Shown here: positions 25,553 to 33,995 of the stretch, piece after piece
How positions within the stretch are numbered: position 1 is the first letter of the stretch
Layout of the letters: each line of letters starts with the position of its first letter
The notes under the pieces: generated by a model
Told to the model about the DNA's origin: nothing
The model's input: only the letters and a program-made list of their open reading frames with translations
Databases searched by the model: none
Made by a program: the position numbers and the translations under genes
DNA from: JAPPLB01 sp965204095
GTDB taxonomy: Bacteria; Acidobacteriota; Terriglobia; Bryobacterales; UBA6623
DNA: 64,000 bases
Direction of reading: 5' to 3'
Assembly: GCA_965204095.1 (NCBI GenBank)
Contig: OZ241991.1
Span: 1,674,001-1,738,000 of the forward strand

Positions 25553-25632
25553 GGTGTCAGGTCAGTGCTCGGTTTGATCCCGTCACCCGCCGCAGGCGCG
25601 AATCGGACCAGGCGGCTTCGCGGCGTTGCGGA

Positions 25633-25816
25633 ATAGCCTGCCTTTCTCACCACGTGGCGAGGCGAAGTGCGTGAGAGGGCCGTCAGGACGAGGCGCGCGC
25701 CGCTTGGCGCGCGCAGGCGTACTTGACGGTACGTTGAGCACGGCAAGCAAGCGCAACGAAGTCTTGGCGGTCGTATCGCGTGCTTCAGCCGTCGGGTGGT
25801 GAGAAATGCAGGCTAG
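25633..25816 (+). repeat. Element A, locus 7: full short copy upstream of polA
   Basis: Core 25637-25812 with flanks ATAG and CTAG. It lies 84 bases upstream of the polA start codon, on the promoter side. The interior matches the standard form, with GACGGTACG in place of GAACAGTACG. Confidence 0.95.
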
Positions 25817-25923
25817 GCGCTTCATCGAGGGTGATGCGGGAAGAAATCGATTCTAACGCACAAGCTGCGCACGCCATTCTTCCTTCCTCGCCGCTTCGTA
25901 AAAAAACACAGGCGGCCCACGGC

Positions 25924-26024
25924 ATAGCCTGCATTTCTCACCACGTGGCGAGGCGAAGTGCGTGAGAGGGCCCCACGACGAGGCGTAAGCCGGGCCGAGG
26001 AAAAAGGCATGAGCCGCTTGGCGC
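25924..26024 (+). repeat. Element A, locus 8: left part only
   Basis: The left end (core from 25928) is intact for about 50 bases, then carries the GGAGGAAAAAGG-type insert and GAGCCGCTTGGCGCC, where similarity to element A stops. Only a left half is present. Confidence 0.8.
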
Positions 26025-26097
26025 CGTCACCACGGCCTTTGACAGCCCGTGGTGAATCCCCGCGTAGCGCCGAGAGCGGCGAGGCGCCCGGCGGGCC

Positions 26098-26186
26098 TGA
26101 AACATCCTCCTGGCAAAGCGGCGTTGGCCACGGTCCGGATGTTTCCCGCTGGTATGATCCGCACAAGGGCGGAGAAAAAACTGACA
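26098..26186 (+). repeat. Repeat family B, copy 2
   Basis: It aligns with 20131-20219 over about 89 bases. Shared blocks include AAGCGGCGTTG, GGATGTTTCCCGCT and GGGCGGAGAAAAAACTGA. It stands just downstream of the partial element A at 25924. Confidence 0.6.
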
Positions 26187-26244
26187 AGGCGCGGCGAGGG
26201 AACATACTGAACATATTCGACCGAGCAGCAAAGCAGCTCAGCCG

Positions 26245-26350
26245 GGATGCAGCGGGGCTTTTAAGATTCTCTGGCCCTCAGACAGCGCTTTCCGGAGCGA
26301 ACCAAGCCTCCGCCAAAGGTTTTCACTAATAACTAAAAACTAACCACTGC
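26245..26350 (+). repeat. Isolated long-form module of element A (no ends)
   Basis: CCTCAGACAGCGCTTTCCGG, GAGCGAACCAAGCC and CCAAAGGTTTTCAC match the interior of the long copies at 22645 and 32960. The CACGAATCACGAG stretch is replaced by CACTAATAACTAAAAAC. It suggests that this module exists independently of element A ends. Confidence 0.55.
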
Positions 26351-26353
26351 CTT

Positions 26354-27598
26354 TTAGACCGGATGGTTCGTCCATACCGTGAGCACGGCCAGCGTCAGCG
26401 ACAATCCGATCATTACGACAACGGTGCCGTAAGCCAAAATGTTGTCGAGCTTCGAATTGACCCATTCTCCCATCAGGTCTTGCCGGTTCACGAGACGCAG
26501 AATGAGAATCAGAATGAGCGGCAACAGGATGCCGTTCAGTACTTGGGAAAGCAGGATCATTCGCACCAGTGGGAATCCGGGCCACAATACGAGCCCCGCT
26601 CCCACGACAATCAGTAGCGTATAGAGCCCGTAAAAAACCCGTGCTTCTCCGAAGCGGTGGTTTACGCCGGACTCGAACCCCAAGCCCTCGCAGACCGAGT
26701 AAGCGGTTGACAGCGGCAGGATGCTGGCGGCCAACAGAGAGGCATTGAACAGCCCGGCGCTGAACAGGATGTAGGCATAAGGGCCCAGCGGGCGCAGCGC
26801 CAGGGCGGCTTCGGCGGCATCGTGAATCTCACGCGGCTGCACCGACCAGATCGCCCCCGCGGCGCAGACGATGATGAAGAACTTGATGAACGCCATTGCT
26901 ATGCAGCCGACGATCACCTCGGCGCGCGACTCGCTGAACTGCTTGGCGTCGATGCCCTTTTCAACGACCGCTGACTGCAAGTAGAACTGCATCCAGGGGG
27001 CCACGGACGTTCCCACCAGACCAATCAGAATCGCCAGGTAGGGCCCGTCGAAGTACACGACCGGCATCACGCTGCTTTGGAGGGCTTGCCCCCAGTCCGG
27101 TTTGATCATGACCGCCGAGATCACATACGCCACGTAGAAAGCACTCGCCACAAGAAAGATCTTCTCCACGCTCCGGTACGTGCCCTTCACGACGAGCAGC
27201 CAAACGGCCAGCGCGCCCAGCGGAACCGATATGTAACGGTTGACCTCGAAGATCTCCAGCGAACCGGCGATGCCCGCGAAGTTCGCGGTGACGTTTGTCA
27301 GGTTCACCGCCAGCAGCGTGGCCATGACGAAGAACGTCATCCGCAGGCCGAACTCCTCGCGGATCAGGTCCGACAGTCCCTTGCCGGTGACCGCCCCCAT
27401 CCGCGAGCACATTACCTGCGTGATGATCAGAACCACGGTGACCGGCGCCATGGTCCACAAGGGGTTGTAGCCGAATCGCGCACCCGCCTCCGAGTACGTG
27501 AAGATTCCCCCGGCGTCGTTATCGACGACGGCCGTGATGAACCCGGGCCCCAGGACGGCCAGGAAGAGCAGCAGACGTGCACGCAGGCGCTCGAACAT
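26354..27598 (-). CDS. Nramp-related divalent metal transporter
   Basis: A 414-aa protein with about eleven hydrophobic helices and the Nramp fold order. Helix 1 carries VVDNDAGGIFTYSEAGARFG in place of the canonical DPGN site, and helix 6 shows SVAPWMQFYLQS where Mn/Fe carriers have MPH. This places it in a divergent Nramp branch whose substrate could be Mg or another divalent ion rather than Mn/Fe. It lies 25 bases downstream of an MgtE_N/CBS-domain gene, so the two likely act together in divalent metal homeostasis. Confidence 0.85.
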   Translation of the reverse strand: MFERLRARLLLFLAVLGPGFITAVVDNDAGGIFTYSEAGARFGYNPLWTMAPVTVVLIITQVMCSRMGAVTGKGLSDLIREEFGLRMTFFVMATLLAVNLTNVTANFAGIAGSLEIFEVNRYISVPLGALAVWLLVVKGTYRSVEKIFLVASAFYVAYVISAVMIKPDWGQALQSSVMPVVYFDGPYLAILIGLVGTSVAPWMQFYLQSAVVEKGIDAKQFSESRAEVIVGCIAMAFIKFFIIVCAAGAIWSVQPREIHDAAEAALALRPLGPYAYILFSAGLFNASLLAASILPLSTAYSVCEGLGFESGVNHRFGEARVFYGLYTLLIVVGAGLVLWPGFPLVRMILLSQVLNGILLPLILILILRLVNRQDLMGEWVNSKLDNILAYGTVVVMIGLSLTLAVLTVWTNHPV

Positions 27599-27623
27599 GG
27601 TGAAAGTCCGTCAAGGGATTCGT

Positions 27624-28883
27624 TCAGCCGGCGGGAGTGAGCACACTGATCACGTCGTCAGCCGTGATCACGCCGCACAGCTCGTTGTCCTCGTCCACGA
27701 CCGGCAGAGCAAAGAGGTTGTATTTATCGAAGATGGCGACAACCTCCTTGCGATCGTCGTCTACGTGCGCATGCAGTGTTTCCTTGAAAGCCAACCGCCG
27801 TAGCGGCGTATGCTCCGGGGCGGTGAAAAGCCGGCTGATCGCCACGGCGCCCGTCAGCCGCTGCTCCTGGTCGATCAGGAAGATGTGCGTAAGCATTTTG
27901 AGCAGGTCCTCATTGCCTCGGAGCGCTTCGAAGGCGTCGCGCACATGGCCGTTCTCATGAACGCCCACGTATTGCGTGTTCATCATGCCGCCCGCGGTGT
28001 CACTCTTGTATTCGAGCAGTTCCTCCACCTCGGCCTTGGGAACCTGCTCCATGTCCTGGAGAATCTCCCGGCTCTTTTCCTCTTCGAGTTGATCGAGTAC
28101 GTCAGCCGCTTGATCCGGCTCCATTTCTTCAACGATGTCGGCGGCGCGTTCCTTGTCGAGCGACTTGAGGATACTGACCTGAATCTTCGGCTCGACCTCC
28201 GTGAGCGTTTCGGCGGCCACTTCGTCACCAAGGGTTTTGAAAAGCGCCTCCCGCTCCGCCGGCGCCAGGTCCTCGACGATGTCGGCGAGATCGGCCGGGT
28301 GCAACTCTCCGAGCCGCTGATGCGAGATGCGTAGCCGCAACCGGCGCTGAGGGTCGGGCTCGACGATGTTGCAGTATTGCCAGGGAATCGAGTTGGGCGT
28401 GATGCGCTCTTGGACTTTCCGAATCACCTTGTTGGGCAGAAAGCCTTCCGTCAGCCGCCGGAACGCGCCCTGCAATCCGACGCCAACCTCATGCACCCAG
28501 AGTTCGTCGCGCTCGGGCGCATGCACGATTCGCAGTGCGAGGTCGTTGACCCGGACGACCTTGCGGCCGTTCACATCGACGATTTGCTGATCGAGCAGGT
28601 CTTTCTCGAGCAGAAACAGGCGCTCGTCGGGGTAGTACGGGACAAAGAGATCATCCGAGAGCCGGATGCCTGCAAGCGAGATGGATTCAACCTGGTCGTG
28701 ACGCACCATGAACCGTGTGCGCCGGCCCAGCAGGAAGTGCGAAACACGGGTGGGATGCTCGCTCGGCATGAGCCCCAGTTCGCGCACCCGCCCAAGGCGA
28801 TGGCCGTTGGGCGCAATGACCCCCATTCCTGTCAACTCGGTGAGATACAGGATGCTGTCCACGCCGCTGGGAACGGTGGCCAT
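27624..28883 (-). CDS. Soluble MgtE N-domain/CBS protein, regulator of the adjacent Nramp
   Basis: The 419-aa protein starts at ATG 28883 (a TTG at 28898 is in frame). Order: a PRC-barrel-like N-terminus (YLTELTGMGVIAPNGHRLG), a second similar segment (LLDQQIVDVNGRKVVRVND), the MgtE N superhelical domain (LGELHPADLADIVEDLAPAE, AADIVEEMEPDQAADVLDQL), and two CBS domains (LLKMLTHIFLIDQEQRLTGAV; LFALPVVDEDNELCGVITADD). The transmembrane part of MgtE is missing. In MgtE the N and CBS domains sense Mg, so here they probably gate the Nramp partner. Confidence 0.85.
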   Translation of the reverse strand: MATVPSGVDSILYLTELTGMGVIAPNGHRLGRVRELGLMPSEHPTRVSHFLLGRRTRFMVRHDQVESISLAGIRLSDDLFVPYYPDERLFLLEKDLLDQQIVDVNGRKVVRVNDLALRIVHAPERDELWVHEVGVGLQGAFRRLTEGFLPNKVIRKVQERITPNSIPWQYCNIVEPDPQRRLRLRISHQRLGELHPADLADIVEDLAPAEREALFKTLGDEVAAETLTEVEPKIQVSILKSLDKERAADIVEEMEPDQAADVLDQLEEEKSREILQDMEQVPKAEVEELLEYKSDTAGGMMNTQYVGVHENGHVRDAFEALRGNEDLLKMLTHIFLIDQEQRLTGAVAISRLFTAPEHTPLRRLAFKETLHAHVDDDRKEVVAIFDKYNLFALPVVDEDNELCGVITADDVISVLTPAG

Positions 28884-28981
28884 CGTCAATCCCGGCAATC
28901 AGCGTAGGGAGCCGACCGTACCGTCCGGAGGGCGCCGCTTCGCTGGTGTTTCTACTTCCTGGGTCGTCTGTCATAGACGTT

Positions 28982-29052
28982 GTGACCGGAGGCTCGATTC
29001 TCCTTGAGAGCGATCGCTGGCCGATACCGCGCGGCCAACCCATCCCGGTCAC
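28982..29052 (-). promoter_or_regulatory. Inverted repeat in the leader of the MgtE_N/CBS-Nramp operon
   Basis: GTGACCGG (28982-28989) and CCGGTCAC (29045-29052) are exact complements enclosing 55 bases that contain further pairing (GGCC..GGCC, AGCGATCGCT). It lies about 100-170 bases before the start at 28883 and may be a structured 5' leader. No known riboswitch consensus was recognised. Confidence 0.3.
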
Positions 29053-29112
29053 CCCCTCACTATGCACTAAGCGTCCGAATCGCGCAAGGCGATCGCTGCG
29101 GACGGACGTATT

Positions 29113-31173
29113 TCAGTAAAAGTACCGTCCGGTAACAAAGTCGGTCACGGCATCCACCGTGTCTTCCGTGCCTTTGATCGCGTCGTGCACCCGGTAGTGC
29201 CATGGCTCAGGGCCAAGAGCGCTCCGCCAATTCTTGATTGAGGCCACGTTCTCCTCTCCCGCGTCCCCCAGGCGATCCAACGCCTGACGCAACCGCTGCT
29301 GGCTTTCGAGGTCGCGGAAATCCTCCGTCGCGACCAGTTCCGCCACCTCGTAAAGCCCTTTGGCAAGTCGGACATAGGACCGGACGACTCGCGTCTCGTT
29401 CGCGAGATAGTCGCTCTCGAACGTCTCGGCAATGGTCAACGCGCGGTCGCTGATGGCAATCTTTCTGTCGAAATCCTTGGCGCTGCTGTAGTAGCGAAAG
29501 ACTCCCTCCCCGAGATAGGGGCGTCGGCGCTGACGCACCATCTCGACATACTTGCCCCAGGAGTACGCAATCGGAAAGTCGGAGTCATAGACATCGAACT
29601 CGATCGGTCCCATCAGATCGGCCCATTCGCCGACCTTCTCCGGGTCCTGGTGGCCTTCGCGCGTCGCCCAGGCGATGGCGAACTCCTTCTCGCTGCGGCC
29701 GTCGAGGTTCCAGCCGTACTCGGCTAACGCGTGGACATTGAACCCGCATGTGGCCTTGCCGTTGTCGGCCCAGGCCATCATGCCGTAGGCTCCTCGAAAC
29801 TTCCGTTCGATCAATTGCCGTACATAGTCCCGCACGCGGTGTGCGGAACTCTCCGGCACCATGAATTCCGGCGTATCCACTCGCGCGTTGGCGGTGATGG
29901 GCACGTCGTAGCTCGCGATCCAGCGTCCCTCGGCCGCATAGGAGTCGAGCATGGGATTGCGGAACAAGTCGCGCGGCAAGCGCATCACGCGTTCGATCAT
30001 CGTCGCGCACGCCCGCTCGATCTTCATGTCTTCGGGCATTTCTGCGATCACGCGATAGTACCGGCCGGACGGCACGGTGGACAGAAACACCCGGATCGTG
30101 AAATCCGGATGCTCCTTTCTCGCTTCTTCATACGCCGCGAGCAGGGCCCGCACTTCCATCACGTCTTGACCGACGGCGGTGGTCTCCAGGCCGGCATCAC
30201 CTCCCGGGCGCTCGCTCAGCCAGCAACTGACCTCGCTGATGCCCTGCCTCGCGAAGTCGCGAAGCCATTCCGCAAGCAGCTTCCGAAACAACGGATGTGC
30301 GGCGTTCGGCGCGCGGTGCTGGTTGCCCTTCTTGTGAGCGAAGTAGCGGCCCGCGAGAGCTTCATCGCCTCGCCCGGCCAGTTCCGGATAGGCCCGGAAC
30401 AGCCCGAAACCGTGCAGAAAGTTGAAATGCGTAAGGAACGGCTGATACTCGAACCCTTGCAGCCGCGCCGACTCGTAGAGATCCATGTTCAGCGTCACGC
30501 TGCCGGGCTTGCCGCGCTCGATCGGATTGACCTTCGTTTCGGCCATTTTGCCGAAGTTGAGCTTCAGCGAAGCCATCCACGGCACCCATTCCTCGGGCTT
30601 GGGGAAGTTCCATACGCCGCGCTCTTCGAGGTCCGGCCAGTCCGTGATCTTAGCCAGCGGAATCGAGACGGTTTGGGGCGACAGCGAGGGCTCCAGAAGT
30701 TGGTGTAAAGTCCGGACGGCGTAGTAGAGCCCCCGCGGTTCGAGCGCCGCCAGCACGAGACGGTTCTCGCCCCCGGGCTTGATCAAGTAGGCCTGATCGC
30801 GGTTGGGAAGACTCCGCAGTCGCCGTCGTTCTTCCGCCGACAGGTCGCGGCCTGCCCCGGTTCCCCGCGCCAGGCCGATGACGATCTCGAAGCCCGGCCC
30901 GGCGGCTTCGACCCCCGCCTTGGTGGCGAACAGCGTCTTCAGCTCCTTCGCGGCGTGCTCGCCGATGTCACCGGCGCCCGGCTCCAGGCGCACCCCCACC
31001 TCATCGGGCTGCAGGACAACCTTGTGCTCGATCGCCAGCTCCTGAGGAAGAGGGATCAGATGACGCGTCCACGAACGCAATTCATCGGGAGAGACAGCGC
31101 GGACAGTGAGGCCGCGCAAGGGAGAAGTCAAACAGAGGAACAACAGCACATACGAAAGCCGCAACCATCTCAT
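29113..31173 (-). CDS. Secreted GH20-domain-like glycoside hydrolase, 686 aa
   Basis: It has a signal peptide (LSYVLLFLCLTSPLRG). Residues about 30-150 form the alpha/beta N-terminal domain found before GH20/GH84-type catalytic barrels (HLIPLPQELAIEHKVVLQP, AYLIKPGGENRLVLAALEPRGLYYAVRTLHQLL). The barrel follows, beginning ITDWPDLEERGVWNF, with WLSERPGGDAG late in it. The GH20 DE catalytic pair is not obvious, so the substrate and activity are uncertain. The C-terminal 150 residues are helical. The start codon overlaps the end of a repA pseudogene. Confidence 0.6.
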   Translation of the reverse strand: MRWLRLSYVLLFLCLTSPLRGLTVRAVSPDELRSWTRHLIPLPQELAIEHKVVLQPDEVGVRLEPGAGDIGEHAAKELKTLFATKAGVEAAGPGFEIVIGLARGTGAGRDLSAEERRRLRSLPNRDQAYLIKPGGENRLVLAALEPRGLYYAVRTLHQLLEPSLSPQTVSIPLAKITDWPDLEERGVWNFPKPEEWVPWMASLKLNFGKMAETKVNPIERGKPGSVTLNMDLYESARLQGFEYQPFLTHFNFLHGFGLFRAYPELAGRGDEALAGRYFAHKKGNQHRAPNAAHPLFRKLLAEWLRDFARQGISEVSCWLSERPGGDAGLETTAVGQDVMEVRALLAAYEEARKEHPDFTIRVFLSTVPSGRYYRVIAEMPEDMKIERACATMIERVMRLPRDLFRNPMLDSYAAEGRWIASYDVPITANARVDTPEFMVPESSAHRVRDYVRQLIERKFRGAYGMMAWADNGKATCGFNVHALAEYGWNLDGRSEKEFAIAWATREGHQDPEKVGEWADLMGPIEFDVYDSDFPIAYSWGKYVEMVRQRRRPYLGEGVFRYYSSAKDFDRKIAISDRALTIAETFESDYLANETRVVRSYVRLAKGLYEVAELVATEDFRDLESQQRLRQALDRLGDAGEENVASIKNWRSALGPEPWHYRVHDAIKGTEDTVDAVTDFVTGRYFY

Positions 31174-31560
31174 CGCAGAGCAGTATAAATCAACGAGACA
31201 CTGCCGCCCAACAGACGCTTCATCCGGTTGAGTAGCCGGGTCCGGTCGCTGCGAGGGCTATCGCTTCGACCTTCTATGCCGAGCGCTCGTATGAACTGAT
31301 AAAGCGATTTCCCTGGAACCACCTTGCAGCATTTTAGTCTGCACCGCTTCGGTGCAAAGCCGGGCAAACATCAATCGGGGAAGATTGCAGAAGGGGAGCT
31401 TGTTGCCGTCGCCTGAAATCATGCAGAGCCGGTGCGGCCTGTTGATCCGCCTCTACCGAAGCCGGTTGTCGGGGTTGGTTCGGGGCAACATGCACAACGC
31501 CTGCAGCCACGCCAGGAAACCGGGATCGGCGTCCGCTTCAGCGTTTGAGGCCGCCGGTTC
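31170..31560 (-). pseudogene. Plasmid RepA-type replication initiator, decayed
   Basis: Read on the minus strand, three collinear pieces match the RepA_C plasmid initiator pattern: DPGFLAWLQALCMLPRTNPD (then an in-frame TAG), NKLPFCNLPRLMFARLCTEA with VQTKMLQ, and after a frame change GKSLYQFIRALGIEG followed by RTRLLNRMKRLLGGSVSLIY. The order and spacing fit RepA (PR(LMF) core, TEA, SLxxFxRxLG, RLxxQMxRL). At least one nonsense codon and one frameshift show it is dead. Together with the adjacent toxin-antitoxin genes it marks an integrated plasmid fragment. Confidence 0.65.
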
Positions 31561-31658
31561 AGGATTGAGAGCCCAAGCAACTCATGCCATCGCCAATATG
31601 CATGGACTTTTCTTTGACGTTTCCTGCCGCGCCATCGCCCGCTCCTTGAATCAGTCGT

Positions 31659-31979
31659 TCAGGCTACCGCCTGCAGCCCTTTCTTTGCGACGAGGTTGAG
31701 CAACTTGAGCGAGGCCCCACCGGGACGCTTGTCGCCCCGCTCCCACTGGCTCACCAGCCCGGATGTCACATTGAGGTAGCGGGCAAAGACGGCTTGGCTT
31801 GCCTTCTCGCGAAGCCGGATCTGGCGGATTTGCCCCGGCGTCAGTTCTTCAACCGGGGTCAGGCACATCGCATCGAAGGTCTTCATCGTCTGCTTTTCCA
31901 TGACGCCCGCCTCGGCAAGACCGAGCGCGGTTTCGTGCACCGCCGCCAGAGCAGCACTCTTATACTGCTGCTTTCCCAT
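31659..31979 (-). CDS. XRE-family antitoxin of a RelE/XRE toxin-antitoxin pair
   Basis: The 106-aa product starts at ATG 31979, inside the 3' end of the toxin gene (overlap 20 bases). The C-terminal half is a helix-turn-helix, LREKASQAVFARYLNVTSGLVSQWERG, preceded by MCLTPVEELTPGQIRQI; the N-terminus (AALAAVHETALGLAEAGVM) is the partner-binding region in this family. It should neutralise the toxin and repress the operon. Confidence 0.85.
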   Translation of the reverse strand: MGKQQYKSAALAAVHETALGLAEAGVMEKQTMKTFDAMCLTPVEELTPGQIRQIRLREKASQAVFARYLNVTSGLVSQWERGDKRPGGASLKLLNLVAKKGLQAVA

Positions 31980-32346
31980 GGCAATTGACCTCCATGATCG
32001 TTCCGTTTGTCTTCGCCGCCGCCAAAGCCCTGTCATCAAGGCCGAGCATCTCGCCGGCGAGCTTCCGGAACGCCTGTAGTTCGTTCCGGCGGATGTCATC
32101 CCGGCCGCTCTTTGGGAAGCCGTAAACAAAGAATGCCTTGTCACCGCTCCGAAAGAGAATGATGCTTCGGAAGCCGCCGGACCTGCCCTCCCCCTTGCGC
32201 GCCAGTCGTTGCTTGATCACGCCGCCGCCCAGGTCGGCGTCAATCGCACCTCCCTCGGCACGCTCAACGGCCGCACAGAGCATTTCATCGGCGATCCTCT
32301 GACGTCTTGCAAAGCGAGCGAAAGGCTTGGCCTTGAAAACGCGCAT
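31960..32346 (-). CDS. RelE/HigB-type toxin (PF06296-like)
   Basis: The 128-aa protein shows RFARRQRIADEMLCAAVERAEGG, GGGVIKQRLARKGEGRSGGFRSIILFRSGDKAFFVYGFPKSG and NELQAFRKLAGEML, matching the RelE-like toxin group that precedes an XRE antitoxin. Members cleave mRNA on the ribosome. Toxin-first order with overlap is typical of this group. The start at 32346 is only 15 bases from an element A copy (32362-32546), so the operon promoter must lie in or beyond that element. Confidence 0.85.
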   Translation of the reverse strand: MRVFKAKPFARFARRQRIADEMLCAAVERAEGGAIDADLGGGVIKQRLARKGEGRSGGFRSIILFRSGDKAFFVYGFPKSGRDDIRRNELQAFRKLAGEMLGLDDRALAAAKTNGTIMEVNCHGKAAV

Positions 32347-32361
32347 CCATTTCCTGGGACG

Positions 32362-32546
32362 CTAGCCTGCATTTCTCACCACGCGGCGAGGCGAAGTGCG
32401 TGAGAGGGCCGTCAGAACGAGGCGCGAGCCGCTTGGCGCGCGCAGGCGTACTTGAACAGTACGTTGAGCACGGCAAGCAAGCGCAACGAAGTCCTGGCGG
32501 TCGTATCGTGTGCTTCGACCGTCGGGTGGTGAGAAATGCAGGCTAG
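32362..32546 (+). repeat. Element A, locus 9: full short copy upstream of the toxin gene
   Basis: Core 32366-32542 with CTAG on both sides; termini perfect. It lies directly upstream of the minus-strand toxin-antitoxin operon. Confidence 0.95.
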
Positions 32547-32959
32547 CCCTATCACCAAGTGATATATCACTGAGAGCCATACTTGTCAATCTTTGGTTGG
32601 AGGCCCCAGCCTTGCTCGGTCATAAAGCTCCTTCACTTGCCCGATAGCCTGATGGCAGGTCTCCCGTCCACGATCTAGGGCGGATATTCGAGCGGCCCCT
32701 TGCCCAGAACCCCGAACCGCCCGTTCTCACTCTCCACGAGCTTCACGCCCCATGTGGTGTGAAGGGCGGATTGAGCAGTCGCCGTCGTTCTTCCTCCGAC
32801 AGGTCGCGGCCGGGCGTTGCCCGGCCTCGAATAGTCTGCCGGGAACCTGACGGCAAAACGAACTTGAGGTCGATGTCTGCTGGGCTGGAACGCAGAAAAA
32901 ATACGCTATAAACTGACGAGTCGGTGCCGGAGGAAACTCCGAAATTCTTCGGGGATGAC
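32547..32959. other. Gene-poor region with decayed coding fragments
   Basis: The stretch contains the pseudogene-like fragment at 32743-32862 (minus), and in another minus frame (about 32685-32780) a short tail HTTWGVKLVESENGRFGVLG ending in a stop, which looks like the remaining C-terminus of a lost gene. No intact gene was found. Confidence 0.4.
32743..32862 (-). pseudogene. Fragment related to the GH20-like gene's N-terminal domain
   Basis: Bases 32775-32811 match 30816-30852 inside the glycoside hydrolase gene over 37 bases with one mismatch, and both encode GRDLSxEERRRL on the minus strand. The surrounding sequence is not open as a full gene. It is most simply a remnant of a paralogue. 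Confidence 0.5.
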
Positions 32960-33230
32960 CTGGCCTGCATTTCTCACCACGTGGCGAGACGAAGTGCGCG
33001 AGAGGGCCGTCGGGACGAGGCGCGCGCCGCTTGGCGCGCGCAGGCGTACTTGCCGAATCTCCTCCTTCACCCTTCGGGTCACGAAACGCGGCCCTTCCGG
33101 CTCACTGGCCGTCAGACATTTCTTCTGGAACGAACCAGGTCCCCTCCCATGGTTTTCACGAATCACGAGACACGAAACACGGCCTTTTTTCGTGTGCTTC
33201 GACCGTCGGATGGTGAGAAATGCAGGCTAG
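32960..33230 (+). repeat. Element A, locus 10: long form
   Basis: Core 32964-33226, flanks CTGG and CTAG. It has the same switch as locus 6 after GGCGTACTTGCC, with the CTCCTTCACCC, GCCGTCAGACATTTC and CACGAATCACGAGACACGAA modules, then the standard right end. Confidence 0.9.
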
Positions 33231-33343
33231 GCCTTCGAAGAGGACGCATACTCTCCTCTGGAGCGGAACCGTGTTTGGACGATTCCGGTGCCGGTTTGTA
33301 GAATCATGAACAGGGTGGAGCAAATCAGCTCGGACTGACGGCC

Positions 33344-33832
33344 ATGCCTCAACGCTGCCTGATCGTGATCGTTCCTCTTTTTCTGCTGGCGTCCTCGGCT
33401 ATGGCGCAGGAGAACAAACTCGGTCTTCCTGATCCCGGCAAACCTGATGTCCCTTACCTCATCCACGCGTCCCGCATCGTCGAGACCGAACAATCGCAGG
33501 CTACCGAGGCCACTCGGAAGAACGAGCTTGTCTACACCGTCCCCGGCGCCGGCTCGCCGGTAACGACACCTCTCGCGAGCCCCGAATTCCTCTTTCGGTA
33601 CGAAACGATCAACCCGAGTGACCTCACTCTGTTCCAGCTCATCCCGAAGAACGGCCGGCGGGAACTGCTCTTCCGAAAGAAAAAGAAAATCCTCGCTCGA
33701 CAGATTCGGCTCGACGTCTTCCCTGTGCAGGATAACCTTGTCAGGGTACGCGTAGACGAAAGCCTCGCGAACGGCGAATACTGTCTCACCCCCAACGGCT
33801 CCAACGCCGTCTTCTGCTTCAACGTCTTCTAG
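33344..33832 (+). CDS. Secreted hypothetical protein, 162 aa
   Basis: A signal peptide (CLIVIVPLFLLASSAMAQE) with a likely AMA cleavage site is followed by a soluble domain rich in beta strands (NELVYTVPGAGSP, RQIRLDVFPVQDNLVRVRVD). The last section ends GEYCLTPNGSNAVFCFNVF with two cysteines that could form a disulfide. It resembles small secreted proteins common in Acidobacteriota genomes, but no family is named. The stop TAG is the CTAG flank of element A locus 11. Confidence 0.6.
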   Translation: MPQRCLIVIVPLFLLASSAMAQENKLGLPDPGKPDVPYLIHASRIVETEQSQATEATRKNELVYTVPGAGSPVTTPLASPEFLFRYETINPSDLTLFQLIPKNGRRELLFRKKKKILARQIRLDVFPVQDNLVRVRVDESLANGEYCLTPNGSNAVFCFNVF

Positions 33833-33995
33833 CCTGCATTTCTCACCAAGCAGCGAGGCACAGTCCGTGCAGGTCACGAATCAGCGATTTCAAGGCTTTC
33901 ACTAGCCACCAGCCACTAGTCACTAGCCACTGCTTCTAAGGTTTTTACGAATCACGAAACACGAATCACGGCTTTTTTCGAATCACGGCCTTTTC
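33829..33995 (+). repeat. Element A, locus 11: left end only, then CACTAG/CACGAATCACG modules
   Basis: Only about 40 bases of the left end remain (core from 33833). It is followed by a CACTAGCCACC-type stretch (33898-33933) and the TTTACGAATCACGAAACACG module. This starts the repeat-filled desert that runs to 35702. The CTAG at 33829 supplies the stop of the secreted protein gene. Confidence 0.75.
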
